This document shows, one piece after another, positions 41,001 to 49,324 of a DNA stretch of 64,000 nucleotides. The stretch comes from Treponema sp. (GTDB taxonomy: Bacteria > Spirochaetota > Spirochaetia > Treponematales > Breznakiellaceae). The notes beneath the pieces are model-generated. The model had not been told where the DNA came from. It was given only the letters and a program-made list of their open reading frames with translations, and ran no database searches. Within the stretch, counting starts at the first letter, position 1. Each line of letters opens with the position of its first letter. The stretch is taken from contig WRLP01000005.1 of the NCBI GenBank assembly GCA_009777535.1, positions 62,001 to 126,000 of the forward strand, in the 5' to 3' direction. The position numbers and the translations under genes were made by a program.

Positions 41001-42524
41001 GCTGTCTATGGCTCCTATTTCCCCCAATGTTTTATCCAGCCAAATCCTCGGTTTTATTTCTCTAAGCCTGGATTTTGCACCCAGCCCTGCCAACATTCTG
41101 ACGGTGCGATTATAAGAATCCCTGTTAATATTTCTGAATGTATAAAAGCCCCTTAGATGGGCGTACAATTCATCAATATTCCATTTCTTTTCTACACACA
41201 GGGCAAGTATGATCTGGGCAAGTATATCCAGAGGATTTTCTATCGGACGTATTTTTTCTATATCCCGCTCATCTACCGCATCTTTCAGGGCGGCGCCCAT
41301 CAATAGATCCATTCCGTGAAATGCAAATAGTTTTCCCCTGCTTGTCCTTCCCACTCCATGACCGGAACGGCCTATGCGCTGCAAAGCCTGGGAAACATTG
41401 GCCGGGCTTCCGGCAAGCACCACTTCGTCTACGCTGCCTATGTCGATTCCAAGTTCCAGAGACGCAGTGGCAACGACGCAGGGAAGGCTTCCCTCGGCGA
41501 GACCTTTTTCGACGCTGCGCCTTAATTCCTTTGACAGCGAGCCGTGATGCGTAAAGGCAATTGCGCCACCGAAAGTTTGTCCTGCCAGCCGGCCGGCGGC
41601 GCTGTTCAGAAAATAGCAGAGCCGTTCCGCCCTGCGCCGGGATTCAACAAAGACCAGTAAATGCGCGCCTTCATCAATCCGGCGTAAAATATAATTGATT
41701 AATACCGTGTAGCGTTTTCCGAATTTATCAATGCGGGCAAAAAGTTCATTCTTTATTTCCGGCGTCGCTTTTTGATCAATATCATTTTCGATATCAGGAT
41801 ACTCAACACTAAACTCAATTTTCTTTTCCGACGGGGGCGCAACTATTTGAACTGTTCTGGCACGGCCGTCCGCCAGAGCGCCGACAAATTCCGCCGCTAT
41901 TTGCGGGTCACGAACTGTTGCCGAAAGGCTTATCCTCTGGAACTCTCCGGCGGCTTCGGCCAGGCGGTCAATCTGGCAGGAAAGAAATGCGCCCCTCTTG
42001 TTTCCAAGCACCGAGTGAATTTCATCAATGATAAGATATTTTACATCTGACAGTACCTGCCTTGCTTTTGGGTTTAGCAGAAGTATCGCAAGGCTTTCCG
42101 GCGTAAGAGCGAGAATCGAAGGGGGGCGGATTAGGAAGCGCCGCCGCTCCGATTGGGGCGTATCGCCCGACCTTGTTTCCACGTGCACAGGCGGGAAGAT
42201 AAGCTCCTCTTTTTCAAAACGCTCCCTGATGGCAGTCAGCGGTTCAAGAAGGTTGCGTTTAATATCTTCGTTTAACGCTTTAAGAGGTGAAACATACAAC
42301 ACTGAAAGTTTGTCTGCCGGGTAGGCGGTATCATCGCCTGCGCAGAAGCGGGAGATTGCCGATAGAAAGGCTGTAAGAGTTTTGCCGCTGCCGGTTGGCG
42401 CAAGGGCAAGGACATGTTCGCCGCGCTCGATTAACGGCCATGCTTCGGCCTGAACAGATGTCGGCTGCCCGTAAGTTTCGGCGAACCAGTTACGGATTAT
42501 GGGGTGGAAGGATTGGGGCAACAT
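38085..42524 (-). CDS. lhr: Lhr-type large ATP-dependent helicase
   Basis: Protein of 1479 residues. The helicase core is at the N-terminus: FAETYGQPTSVQAEAWPLIE, Walker A LAPTGSGKTLTAFL, DEIH box LIIDEIHSVLGNKRG, ATASLELGIDIGSVDEVVLAGSP and QRIGRSGHGVG. It is followed by the winged-helix and beta-barrel Lhr core (DUF4145-independent, with the VVEITEGTELNREF region) and a long C-terminal extension as in bacterial Lhr and Lhr-like proteins. Lhr acts in DNA repair, translocating 3' to 5'. It overlaps the upstream ATPase gene by 28 bp. Confidence 0.93.
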   Translation of the reverse strand: MLPQSFHPIIRNWFAETYGQPTSVQAEAWPLIERGEHVLALAPTGSGKTLTAFLSAISRFCAGDDTAYPADKLSVLYVSPLKALNEDIKRNLLEPLTAIRERFEKEELIFPPVHVETRSGDTPQSERRRFLIRPPSILALTPESLAILLLNPKARQVLSDVKYLIIDEIHSVLGNKRGAFLSCQIDRLAEAAGEFQRISLSATVRDPQIAAEFVGALADGRARTVQIVAPPSEKKIEFSVEYPDIENDIDQKATPEIKNELFARIDKFGKRYTVLINYILRRIDEGAHLLVFVESRRRAERLCYFLNSAAGRLAGQTFGGAIAFTHHGSLSKELRRSVEKGLAEGSLPCVVATASLELGIDIGSVDEVVLAGSPANVSQALQRIGRSGHGVGRTSRGKLFAFHGMDLLMGAALKDAVDERDIEKIRPIENPLDILAQIILALCVEKKWNIDELYAHLRGFYTFRNINRDSYNRTVRMLAGLGAKSRLREIKPRIWLDKTLGEIGAIDSTLTLLYSSGGVIANRGMYSLRLADGTKIGELDEEFVYERRLGDCFDFGSRGWRITNIGPESVEAVPLETRVDFIPFWKADAVFRSGNLTERVLAILASYNRTASVDCLEGTAQKSLKAFLDSQKGAQGGIPLTDNKTIVVEITEGTELNREFSRDFCSVLIHSFRGGAVNYPLSLALCQELEETLKVRVETFSNDDSILFFLPRLGVENENTFKLQDLFRRALAALETAGSGGLCRGERLFRDRLETSGVFGANFREAAERSLLLPKAGFGKRTPLWIMRQRSRRLFDAVAAEDGFPAIAEAWRSCLVDIFDIDGFRELLASINNGTVNLLFFHSKTPSPFSGDIVNQEINGLIYETDERKDLAGSSASLSDRVIEEALGSSALRPVLKAGIVNDFTEKLRREKTGWAPENDIALTEWVKERIAIPIDEWEALTGALAEKPDTSGKIKIVKRSGAMIASVVHIEWEETWENEALSLLGPWLRYEGPVSIKRICEVFGVKESAADDAVSALVEIDEAVRDVALGDETGQKDGLVCDRENLDMLLRLSRKKARPVIKEQPASMLVPFLALRQGIVSRTATNAAFRKELYAWTAPAKLWEAEILCARNKSLEPEAIDREIREGRLVWYGTEKEKIGFCSPEDLDLALVGDLRKDAGGMERLLTSGFFDKLRNFWEIKDELTRSENDTDTRTCAEDLWREVWLGGLSADTLEPVRRGIEFGFVPKEINFQLDTESVPFGRRPRVPRALRDRWRSGAPVTGNWFSLLMDGAESPGTPLEEESLNRERVRLLLDRWGILCRPLLEHEAPVFGWSKLLPTIRRMELAGELVAGRFFDGINSLQFASPAIARELEEAEAMREIYWMNAIDPASPCGLSIEGLGYQPCARNAANRLYFRGADLIAISNKNARDIQLFPDHTDPNLPQLINMFKIPRTRKVLSEKNVIIEKINGQVAANSVYAPGFREAGFTTDRGRLCFW

Positions 42525-43516
42525 GGGTTAAAACACCGGATTAAATGTCCGGCGGTTGTTTCGCTAAAATCGGGATGCTCGTTAAAGCATCGATCTATAG
42601 CTTGCGGGCATCGCGGCGCAAATTTACACGATATTTCAGATATTTCCGGAAGCCGCTCACTATTACTTTCTTCATTATCTTTGCGTCTTTGCGCCTTTGC
42701 GTGAGACTCTTCTGCGGAATTTGCCGCCGAAGAAAACAAAAGCTGTGTATACGGATGCAGCGCTTCCCTGTACAATTGGGCTGCCGGCGCTTCTTCCATC
42801 AGTTCACCGTTGTACATAACGCCGATACGGTCGCAGAAGTAGCACGCTACTTTTAGATCGTGCGCAATAAACAAAAATGACATATCACGCTTTTCGCGTA
42901 TATCAAGCAATAAGTTCAGTATCTGCCCCTGGATCGATACATCAAGCGCCGAGACTACTTCGTCGCAGATTAAAAGCTCCGGCTCCATCAACAGCCCGCG
43001 TGCGATTGATATCCGCTGCCGCTGGCCGCCGGAAAACTCCGACGGCCGTTTTTCCAAATCCGCCGCCTGGAGCCCGACCTCTTCCAAAATTGCGGCTGCT
43101 TTTTTATAGAGTTCTTTCTCGCTTATACCCTGCCTGCGCAGCGGCCGGCGGCAGCCGGAAACAAGAACCTCGTACACGCTCAATCTTGGGTTAAGGGAAC
43201 GGGCGGGGTCCTGAAACACATAACGTACTTTTTCCCGGTATTGACGCAGCTCATCTTTTTTCAGGCTTCCAACCTGGATTGGTGTTCCATTGCGGTAAAA
43301 TAAAATTTCACCTGCATCAGCTTCGTACATTCGAACAAGCAGCCTGGCTGTTGTTGTCTTTCCGCAGCCGGATTCGCCTGCAAGGCCATAGGACTCGTTT
43401 CTGCCGATGGAAAAGGACACATCGTTTACAGCGTTTACAAAACGCCCAAAACGGGCAAAGAAACCCGCTTCCAGGTTAAAGCGTTTTTTCAGATTGGAAA
43501 CAGTCAGAAGGCGCAT
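42497..43516 (-). CDS. Oligopeptide ABC transporter ATP-binding protein (OppF type), alone
   Basis: Protein of 339 residues from the ATG at 43516, four bases after the ribokinase stop; the frame is open upstream but begins with the same MRLLTVSNLKKRF. Walker A is GESGCGKTTTARLLVRM, the signature FSGGQRQRISIARGLL and Walker B LLICDEVVSALDVS. A C-terminal cysteine-containing oligopeptide-type tail follows. No OppD or permease gene is near. Residues of the linker, SHAKAQRRKDNEE, come from a CTTTGCG repeat at 42678-42705, a mobile-looking insertion in frame. Confidence 0.9.
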   Translation of the reverse strand: MRLLTVSNLKKRFNLEAGFFARFGRFVNAVNDVSFSIGRNESYGLAGESGCGKTTTARLLVRMYEADAGEILFYRNGTPIQVGSLKKDELRQYREKVRYVFQDPARSLNPRLSVYEVLVSGCRRPLRRQGISEKELYKKAAAILEEVGLQAADLEKRPSEFSGGQRQRISIARGLLMEPELLICDEVVSALDVSIQGQILNLLLDIREKRDMSFLFIAHDLKVACYFCDRIGVMYNGELMEEAPAAQLYREALHPYTQLLFSSAANSAEESHAKAQRRKDNEESNSERLPEISEISCKFAPRCPQAIDRCFNEHPDFSETTAGHLIRCFNPCCPNPSTP

Positions 43517-43520
43517 TTTA

Positions 43521-44408
43521 TCAGTATACACCAACTTCCCTGTAATGCGGAATTGATTCCAGCGCACCTTTGCGGGAAACGGTTATTGCAGCCGCCTTGC
43601 ATGCCGCTTCAAGAGCTTGATCAACAGGCAGTTGTTTTTCCCTTGCGGCGATAAAATATCCGGTAAAAGCGTCGCCCGCGCCCACGGTATCCACCACAGG
43701 CACATCAACGATATCACTTTTTTTTCTTATGTCTTTATAGCCGTAATAAGCTCCATCTTTTCCGGCTGTCAGAATTATTTCTGCATTTGGAAAACGCGCG
43801 ACCAGCTTTTCCAAAACTTCGTCCAGCGGAGTGCCGGGCGGTAATTCGGCAAGAGCCGCGCCCTCAATTTCGTTAATAAAAAAAATATCTGCAATGTCCA
43901 GGGGAAGTTCAGTTATTTTACTGTTAAAAGGCGAGGGGTTAAGGCAAATGCGCAGCCCCTGTTTTTTTGCGCACTCCATTATCTCTTTCAGATAAACAAT
44001 TTCGTTTTGTAAGACGATCATATCCCCGCTGCTGAAACCGGCCATTGCCGGAGCGATCTCTTCCGGAGTTATCGCGCCATTGCCGCCGGAGAATAAAATA
44101 ATCGAGTTCTGTTTGTTTTTATCAAGCTGAATTAACGCCTGGCCGGATGCCCCATCATATTGAAGAACCCTGCCGGTGTCCACGCCGTAAGATTCAAGGA
44201 GCGTTAAAATAAACTGCCCGTCCTGCCCTATTTTTCCGGCCATGTAAACCTGCATTCCGGCCTTTGCCAGCGCCGCCGCCTGATTCGCTCCCTTTCCCCC
44301 GGCGCTTTTTACAAGGGCGGAACTGGAGATAGTTTCCCCGGGAACCACAATATGATCCACCGAAAAAACCAAATCAATGTTTATCGAGCCAAAAACAAGT
44401 ACCTTCAT
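43521..44408 (-). CDS. rbsK: Ribokinase (PfkB family)
   Basis: Protein of 295 residues. PfkB motifs: substrate-binding start FGSINIDLVF, GGKGANQAAALAKAG and the C-terminal signature DTVGAGDAFTGYFIAA with the catalytic aspartate. GGKGANQAVA-type spacing is that of ribokinase. It phosphorylates ribose at O5. It is divergent from a nucleoside hydrolase, which releases ribose from nucleosides, so the two probably act together in nucleoside salvage. Confidence 0.9.
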   Translation of the reverse strand: MKVLVFGSINIDLVFSVDHIVVPGETISSSALVKSAGGKGANQAAALAKAGMQVYMAGKIGQDGQFILTLLESYGVDTGRVLQYDGASGQALIQLDKNKQNSIILFSGGNGAITPEEIAPAMAGFSSGDMIVLQNEIVYLKEIMECAKKQGLRICLNPSPFNSKITELPLDIADIFFINEIEGAALAELPPGTPLDEVLEKLVARFPNAEIILTAGKDGAYYGYKDIRKKSDIVDVPVVDTVGAGDAFTGYFIAAREKQLPVDQALEAACKAAAITVSRKGALESIPHYREVGVY

Positions 44409-44487
44409 GAGTGTGCCTCTACAAGCATACTACTCTTAGAAGGATAAATAAACTACAATGGCAAACAGCGGTCTTTAAGGAGGCACA

Positions 44488-45417
44488 ATGAAAAAGATTC
44501 CCATTATTATGGATTGCGATCCCGGTCATGACGATGCCATTGCCCTGATACTGGCCTGCTCCAGGGAAGAGCTGGATCTGAAGGCGGTTACAGTTGTTGC
44601 CGGAAACCAGACCCTGGACAAGACCCTTGGCAATGCAAAAAAAATTCTAAGTTTTATCGGCAAACATCCGCCTGTGGCGGCCGGAGCGGCGAAACCCATG
44701 TTCCGCGAACTGCAAACGGCCCCTTCGGTACACGGCGAAAGCGGCCTGGACGGGCCTTCCATTCCGGAGCCTGATTTCCGGGAAGAAAGGATGCATGCAG
44801 TGGACTTGTTACGCGAAATTATCACCGGTAGTCCGGAGCCTGTAACGCTTGTTCCGACCGGTCCGTTGACCAACATCGGTATTTTATTTACGACCTATCC
44901 GGAGGTTAAGAAAAATATCCAAAGAATCTCCCTTATGGGCGGCGGAATTGAAACCGGCAACTGGACATCCGCAGCGGAGTTTAATATTTTTGTTGATCCG
45001 GAAGCGGCAGATATTGTTTTTCGTTCGGGTATTCCCATCATCATGTCGTCCCTTGATGTTACTCACCGGGCTTTTTTCATGCAGGAAGACATTGACCGGC
45101 TGCGAAACAGCGGCGGCAGAGTATCGGTACTGGTAGCGGAGCTGATGGATTTTTATTACAACTACTATAAAAAGCGCGGTTCAACAGGCGCGCCGCTTCA
45201 CGACCCTTGCGCGGTTGCGTATCTTGTCAAACCGGAGCTGTTTATTACAAAGCCATACCATATTGATATTGAGTGCGCCGGAAAATTTACTGCCGGAATG
45301 ACTCTTGCCGATCGCCGCCCCTGGTCAGATGCGGAGTTTAATGTGACTGCAAACATCGATCTGGATCGTGAAGGTTTTGTTAATATGATAATAAAGGCTT
45401 GCGAATCCTATAATTGA
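44488..45417 (+). CDS. Inosine-uridine-type nucleoside hydrolase
   Basis: Protein of 309 residues with the family's calcium-binding start IIMDCDPGHDDAIALILA, the VVAGNQTLDKT loop, LVPTGPLTNIG, and AEFNIFVDPEAADIVF. It splits ribonucleosides into base and ribose. AAGGAGG lies about eight bases before the ATG. The neighbouring, divergent ribokinase supports the salvage role. Substrate preference (pyrimidine or purine) is not fixed by the sequence. Confidence 0.93.
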   Translation: MKKIPIIMDCDPGHDDAIALILACSREELDLKAVTVVAGNQTLDKTLGNAKKILSFIGKHPPVAAGAAKPMFRELQTAPSVHGESGLDGPSIPEPDFREERMHAVDLLREIITGSPEPVTLVPTGPLTNIGILFTTYPEVKKNIQRISLMGGGIETGNWTSAAEFNIFVDPEAADIVFRSGIPIIMSSLDVTHRAFFMQEDIDRLRNSGGRVSVLVAELMDFYYNYYKKRGSTGAPLHDPCAVAYLVKPELFITKPYHIDIECAGKFTAGMTLADRRPWSDAEFNVTANIDLDREGFVNMIIKACESYN

Positions 45418-45455
45418 CGGTTGTTTGCCGTTTCTTTTTTCGATAAACTGATCTT

Positions 45456-48239
45456 ATGATCGAAAAAATTATCAAAGCTCTGTTCGGTTCCAAACATGAA
45501 CGGGATCTGAAGGCTTTGCTGCCCATACTGCATGCGGTAAATGAAAAAGAAGCCTGGGCGGCGGCCCTGCCTGCTGAAGAATTTCCAAAGATGACGGCTG
45601 TTTTCCGCGAGCGTTATAACAACGGAGAAAGCCTGGACGACATTTTGCCGGAGGCCTTTGCCGTTGCACGGGAAGCAGCCCGCCGGAATTTGGGCGAGAG
45701 ACCCTACGATGTGCAGGTGCTTGGCTCCATTGTATTGCATCAGGGAAAAATCGTAGAAATGAAAACCGGCGAAGGCAAGACCCTGATGTCTGTTGCGGCC
45801 GCCTACCTGAACGCAATACCGGGCAAAGGTATTCATATCGTTACGGTTAATGATTATCTGGCAGGCCGCGATACGGAGTGGATGAAACCCATTTTCAGTT
45901 ATCTGGGAATGACTGTCGGGACAATTCTTTCCGACATGGATCCTGCGCGGCGCAAGGAAAATTATGCCTGCGACATCACTTATGGTACAAATAACGAATT
46001 TGGTTTTGATTATCTGCGCGATAATATGCACCGTGAAAAGGAAAGCTGTGTTCAGCGCGGGCACAATTTCTGTATTGTTGACGAGATCGATTCGATTCTA
46101 ATTGATGAAGCCCGCACTCCGCTTATCATTTCCGGAGCGGCGGAGGACGATACGTTCAAGTATGCCGAAGTTGACAAGCTGCTGGGCAAACTGCGGGAAG
46201 TAACAAAAAAAGAGAACGGCGATTATCCTGATGAAACCCAGGGCGAGGAAGTTATCGGCGATTATAAAATAAACGAAAAAAATAAAAATATTTCTTTTAC
46301 CAATCAGGGGCTCGCCAATATCGAGGAAATTCTTAAAAGGCGCAATTTGATTCAGGGCGCAATTGTTGACGAGGAAAATTTCGAGTACATTCATTATTTT
46401 ACCCAGGCGATGAAGGCGCATAAACTGTTTCATATTGATGTTGACTATGTCGTTCAGGACGGACTTGTTCAGATTGTCGATGAGTTTACCGGCCGTATTC
46501 TGCATGGCAGGCGTTATTCGGACGGGCTGCACCAGGCGATTGAGGCCAAGGAAAAAATCAAGATCGCCCAGCGCAACCGTACCCTGGCGACCATCACTTT
46601 TCAGAATTATTTCAGGCTTTATAAAAAAATATCCGGCATGACCGGAACCGCCGACACCGAGGCTGTTGAGTTCAGTAAAATTTATAAACTTGATGTTGTG
46701 GTTATCCCGACAAACCTGCCCGTTGTGCGCCAGGACGATGATGATTTGGTCTATTTGAATGAATCCGACAAGTACAAAGCGTTATGCGACGAGATTGCCG
46801 AGGCGCATAAAAAAGGGCAGCCCATGCTTGTAGGGACTGTCTCCATCGAAAAGTCGGAGACAGTTTCCGCCATGCTTACCCGCAGGGGCGTAAGGCACGA
46901 AGTGTTAAACGCAAAAAACCACGAACGGGAAGCGCTGATTATCTCCGAAGCGGGCGCAAAGGGCTCTGTTACCATTGCGACAAACATGGCGGGGCGGGGG
47001 ACTGACATTAAGCTGGGAGGCAATCCCGAACACCGTGCCCGCAGGCGCGCCGGAACGAATGCAACGCCGGAACAGTACGCGGCTATTTTCCGTGAAGAGT
47101 ACGAAAAGTGGAAAAAAGACTATGAAGAAGTAAAATCCATCGGCGGACTTTATGTAATCGGCACCGAGAGGCATGAGAGCCGGCGTATTGACAACCAGCT
47201 TCGCGGACGTTCCGGCCGCCAGGGCGATCCCGGGAAGAGCAAGTTCTTTATTTCCATGGACGATGAGCTGATGCGCCTTTTCGGCGGCGAAAAGATGAAG
47301 CGTATTATGGGCAGGATTGGCATGGAGGGGGGCGAGCCTATTTTCCACCCGATGCTGAACCGCAGTATCGAAAACGCGCAGAAAAAGGTAGAAGAACGGA
47401 ATTTTGAAATTCGCAAGCACCTTCTGGAATACGACGATGTTCTTAACCAGCAGCGGAAGTTTATATATGAACAGCGTGATGCGATAATGACGGATCAGGA
47501 ACTGAAAAAGCGGGTAAACGATTCAACTGCCGCCATGGTTGGCGACTTTATCGATGAATTCGGTTCAGCCCAGAGGCATGACTCGAATTTGGCGTTTAAA
47601 GAATTGGCTGAACAACTGCGCACAAAATTCGGCTATCAGCCGGATTTGGCGCCTGGCAGCGCCGAATTGAAAGGTACGGAACTGCTGGAAAAGCGCATTA
47701 TCGAAGACCTGGAAAAGGATATGAATGATAAGGAAACCCTTATCGGCCTTAACTATCTTAACCTGATTATTCGGGATAACTATCTTTTAGCCGTGGATCG
47801 CAAATGGCTGGATCATCTGGAAAACATGGAAGCCCTTAGGGAGGCCGTATACCTGCGCCATTATGCGCAAAAAAATCCGCTTACCGAATACAAGGTCGAA
47901 GGTTTCCAGATTTTTGAAAAAATGATCGATGAAATAAGGCAGGAGATCGCTTCCAGGATGCACCTTATTCGCATACAGGTAGCGGACGGCGGCCAGGCAC
48001 GCAGGCCGGCCAGCCGTTCCATAAGTGCACAATCGGCAAGCCACAGCAGCATTGGTTCCTTCGGAACCTCGTCCCCCGGAGGCCCGCCCCGCGGCATTCC
48101 GCCGGCCGGCGCTTCGCCGATGAGTGAGGCATTAAACCGCCGGGGAGTAACTGTAGTCCGCAGCCAGCCCAAGGTCGGCCGTAACGATCCCTGCCCCTGC
48201 GGCTCAGGCAAGAAGTACAAGCACTGCCACGCCCGCTGA
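45456..48239 (+). CDS. secA: Protein translocase ATPase SecA
   Basis: Protein of 927 residues, full length. Walker [13 protein letters not shown], the DEAD-type box [46 protein letters not shown], and the C-terminal zinc-binding SEC-C motif [15 protein letters not shown]. It drives export of preproteins through SecYEG. No Shine-Dalgarno sequence is seen before the ATG at 45456. The linker before the zinc domain is rich in Ser, Gly and Pro. The gene's 3' end abuts a 31-bp direct repeat copy. Confidence 0.97.
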   Translation: MIEKIIKALFGSKHERDLKALLPILHAVNEKEAWAAALPAEEFPKMTAVFRERYNNGESLDDILPEAFAVAREAARRNLGERPYDVQVLGSIVLHQGKIVEMKTGEGKTLMSVAAAYLNAIPGKGIHIVTVNDYLAGRDTEWMKPIFSYLGMTVGTILSDMDPARRKENYACDITYGTNNEFGFDYLRDNMHREKESCVQRGHNFCIVDEIDSILIDEARTPLIISGAAEDDTFKYAEVDKLLGKLREVTKKENGDYPDETQGEEVIGDYKINEKNKNISFTNQGLANIEEILKRRNLIQGAIVDEENFEYIHYFTQAMKAHKLFHIDVDYVVQDGLVQIVDEFTGRILHGRRYSDGLHQAIEAKEKIKIAQRNRTLATITFQNYFRLYKKISGMTGTADTEAVEFSKIYKLDVVVIPTNLPVVRQDDDDLVYLNESDKYKALCDEIAEAHKKGQPMLVGTVSIEKSETVSAMLTRRGVRHEVLNAKNHEREALIISEAGAKGSVTIATNMAGRGTDIKLGGNPEHRARRRAGTNATPEQYAAIFREEYEKWKKDYEEVKSIGGLYVIGTERHESRRIDNQLRGRSGRQGDPGKSKFFISMDDELMRLFGGEKMKRIMGRIGMEGGEPIFHPMLNRSIENAQKKVEERNFEIRKHLLEYDDVLNQQRKFIYEQRDAIMTDQELKKRVNDSTAAMVGDFIDEFGSAQRHDSNLAFKELAEQLRTKFGYQPDLAPGSAELKGTELLEKRIIEDLEKDMNDKETLIGLNYLNLIIRDNYLLAVDRKWLDHLENMEALREAVYLRHYAQKNPLTEYKVEGFQIFEKMIDEIRQEIASRMHLIRIQVADGGQARRPASRSISAQSASHSSIGSFGTSSPGGPPRGIPPAGASPMSEALNRRGVTVVRSQPKVGRNDPCPCGSGKKYKHCHAR

Positions 48240-48241
48240 TA

Positions 48242-48272
48242 CTCACTCAACGGCAATTACCTTGACATTAGA
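48242..48272 (+). repeat. 31-bp direct repeat, left copy
   Basis: The sequence starts CTCACTCAACGGCAATTACC and equals 48971-49001 base for base. It contains TTGACA (48262-48267). It duplicates the 3' end of the gene at 48972-49310, and the two copies enclose the BrnT/BrnA module. Confidence 0.9.
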
Positions 48273-48290
48273 TACAAAACGTATTACAGT
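48262..48290 (+). promoter_or_regulatory. Promoter of brnTA, -35 box inside the direct repeat
   Basis: TTGACA (48262-48267), 17 bases, TACAGT (48285-48290). The ATG at 48297 is six bases further, so a leaderless message is expected. TATAAT at 48290-48295 is too close to the ATG to serve it. The BrnT start region could bind BrnA for autoregulation. Confidence 0.45.
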
Positions 48291-48296
48291 ATAATT

Positions 48297-48617
48297 ATGC
48301 TCGGAGCTGATGTTGAATGGGACGATGAAAAAAATGAGATCAACAAACTGGAACATGAAGGCTTGGGCTTTGAATTGGCTCAACTTGTTTTTGCAGACCA
48401 GAACCGTCTTGAGCGCATGGATCGGAGTGAAAATAATAAATTCGGGGAAGAACGGTGGCAGACCCTGGGTATGGTAGGAAAGGTTCTTTTTGTGGTCTTT
48501 ACAGAACGCGAAGAGAGGAAGCGAATAATATCGGCACGCTTGGCCAACAAGGCAGAACGGAGAAGCTATCATGGGAATTACCAGATCGACGGTAAGGGTT
48601 GGGCAAAAGCCAACTAA
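48297..48617 (+). CDS. brnT: BrnT-family toxin
   Basis: Protein of 106 residues. It begins with the BrnT signature VEWDDEKNEINKLEHEGLGF, has FVVFTEREERKRIISARLAN, and ends in a short tail. BrnT is an RNase-like ribonuclease toxin that stops translation. The stop overlaps the antitoxin by 47 bp. The start at 48297 gives a MLGAD extension before the usual F-x-W-D start. Confidence 0.92.
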   Translation: MLGADVEWDDEKNEINKLEHEGLGFELAQLVFADQNRLERMDRSENNKFGEERWQTLGMVGKVLFVVFTEREERKRIISARLANKAERRSYHGNYQIDGKGWAKAN

Positions 48618-48888
48618 AGAACAATTAAAACAGATTCGGGAAATCGCAAAAAAGCCTGTTCATTATACAGAAGATTGTCCAGAATCCACACCGGAAGCCC
48701 TTGCAGAATTCGCAGCAATGGCGCGGGCCAGGAGGAAAAAGAGAATTAAGCCCATGGTAGCCCTGCGTGTTGAACCGGAAGCTCTGGAAAAATACAAAGC
48801 TTTGGGAAGCGGCTATACCGGTATTATGGCTGATGTATTAAATTATGTTGCAGACAACCCTGACGTACTTGTCAAGGCAATAGGGTAA
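48571..48888 (+). CDS. brnA: BrnA-family antitoxin
   Basis: Protein of 105 residues with the BrnA layout: an N-terminal toxin-binding segment (KQIREIAKKPVHYTEDCPES) and a C-terminal ribbon-helix-helix (RIKPMVALRVEPEALEKYKAL). It neutralises BrnT and represses the operon promoter. The pair lies between two copies of a 31-bp repeat, so it appears to have been inserted as a unit. Confidence 0.92.
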   Translation: MGITRSTVRVGQKPTKEQLKQIREIAKKPVHYTEDCPESTPEALAEFAAMARARRKKRIKPMVALRVEPEALEKYKALGSGYTGIMADVLNYVADNPDVLVKAIG

Positions 48889-48970
48889 GTACAATAATAT
48901 CGAATTAACCGTTGGTGTCGTTGGTGAGGTTCGTGGTTAGATTATTTACTTTGTCAAGTGTTACAGGATG

Positions 48971-49001
48971 CTCACTCAACGGCAATTACCTTGACATTAG
49001 A
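48971..49001 (+). repeat. 31-bp direct repeat, right copy (gene 3' end)
   Basis: Identical to 48242-48272. Read on the minus strand it is the stop and last ten codons (LSNVKVIAVE) of the exported protein at 48972-49310. This is the original copy, the left one being the duplicate. Confidence 0.9.
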
Positions 49002-49310
49002 CAGGGTGCGCCGGCGGCCGGCGGGTTGGCCGTTTGCGAATCTCAACTCCACTACGGTTTCCTCGCCCTGCACGGTTACTGTCTGCTGCTGTAAGTCGAT
49101 CAGCTTGTTTTCTTCCTCTTTTGCAACATACCAGTTCCCCTCTTCTGCGGAAATTATAATTTCATTGAAGTTACCGCTTCCGACCATGCGCACCCTTCCG
49201 GTAACCTGCACGGTTGTTACATCGGGTGCCGCCTCTTTTTTACCCCCGGCAGGCAATGCCGCCGCAAGGCAAAAAAGAGGCAACAGTAAAACAAATCGAA
49301 ATCTATCACT
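48972..49310 (-). CDS. Small exported protein, OB-fold-like
   Basis: Protein of 112 residues from the ATG at 49310 (MSDRFRFVLLL). The signal peptide ends near PAGG. The mature part has beta strands of the bOB type (VTGRVRMVGSGNFNEIIISA, GNWYVAKEEENKLIDLQQQT). No name recognised. It follows the metalloprotease by 14 bp on the same strand. Its last ten codons form the right copy of the 31-bp repeat flanking brnTA. Confidence 0.7.
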   Translation of the reverse strand, partial: SDRFRFVLLLPLFCLAAALPAGGKKEAAPDVTTVQVTGRVRMVGSGNFNEIIISAEEGNWYVAKEEENKLIDLQQQTVTVQGEETVVELRFANGQPAGRRRTLSNVKVIAVE

Positions 49311-49324
49311 CATTAACACAGACA

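Noticed and set aside
48243-48572. A 109-codon minus-strand frame ending in the same ten residues as the exported protein
   Set aside because: The shared end comes only from the 31-bp repeat; the rest is antisense to brnT.
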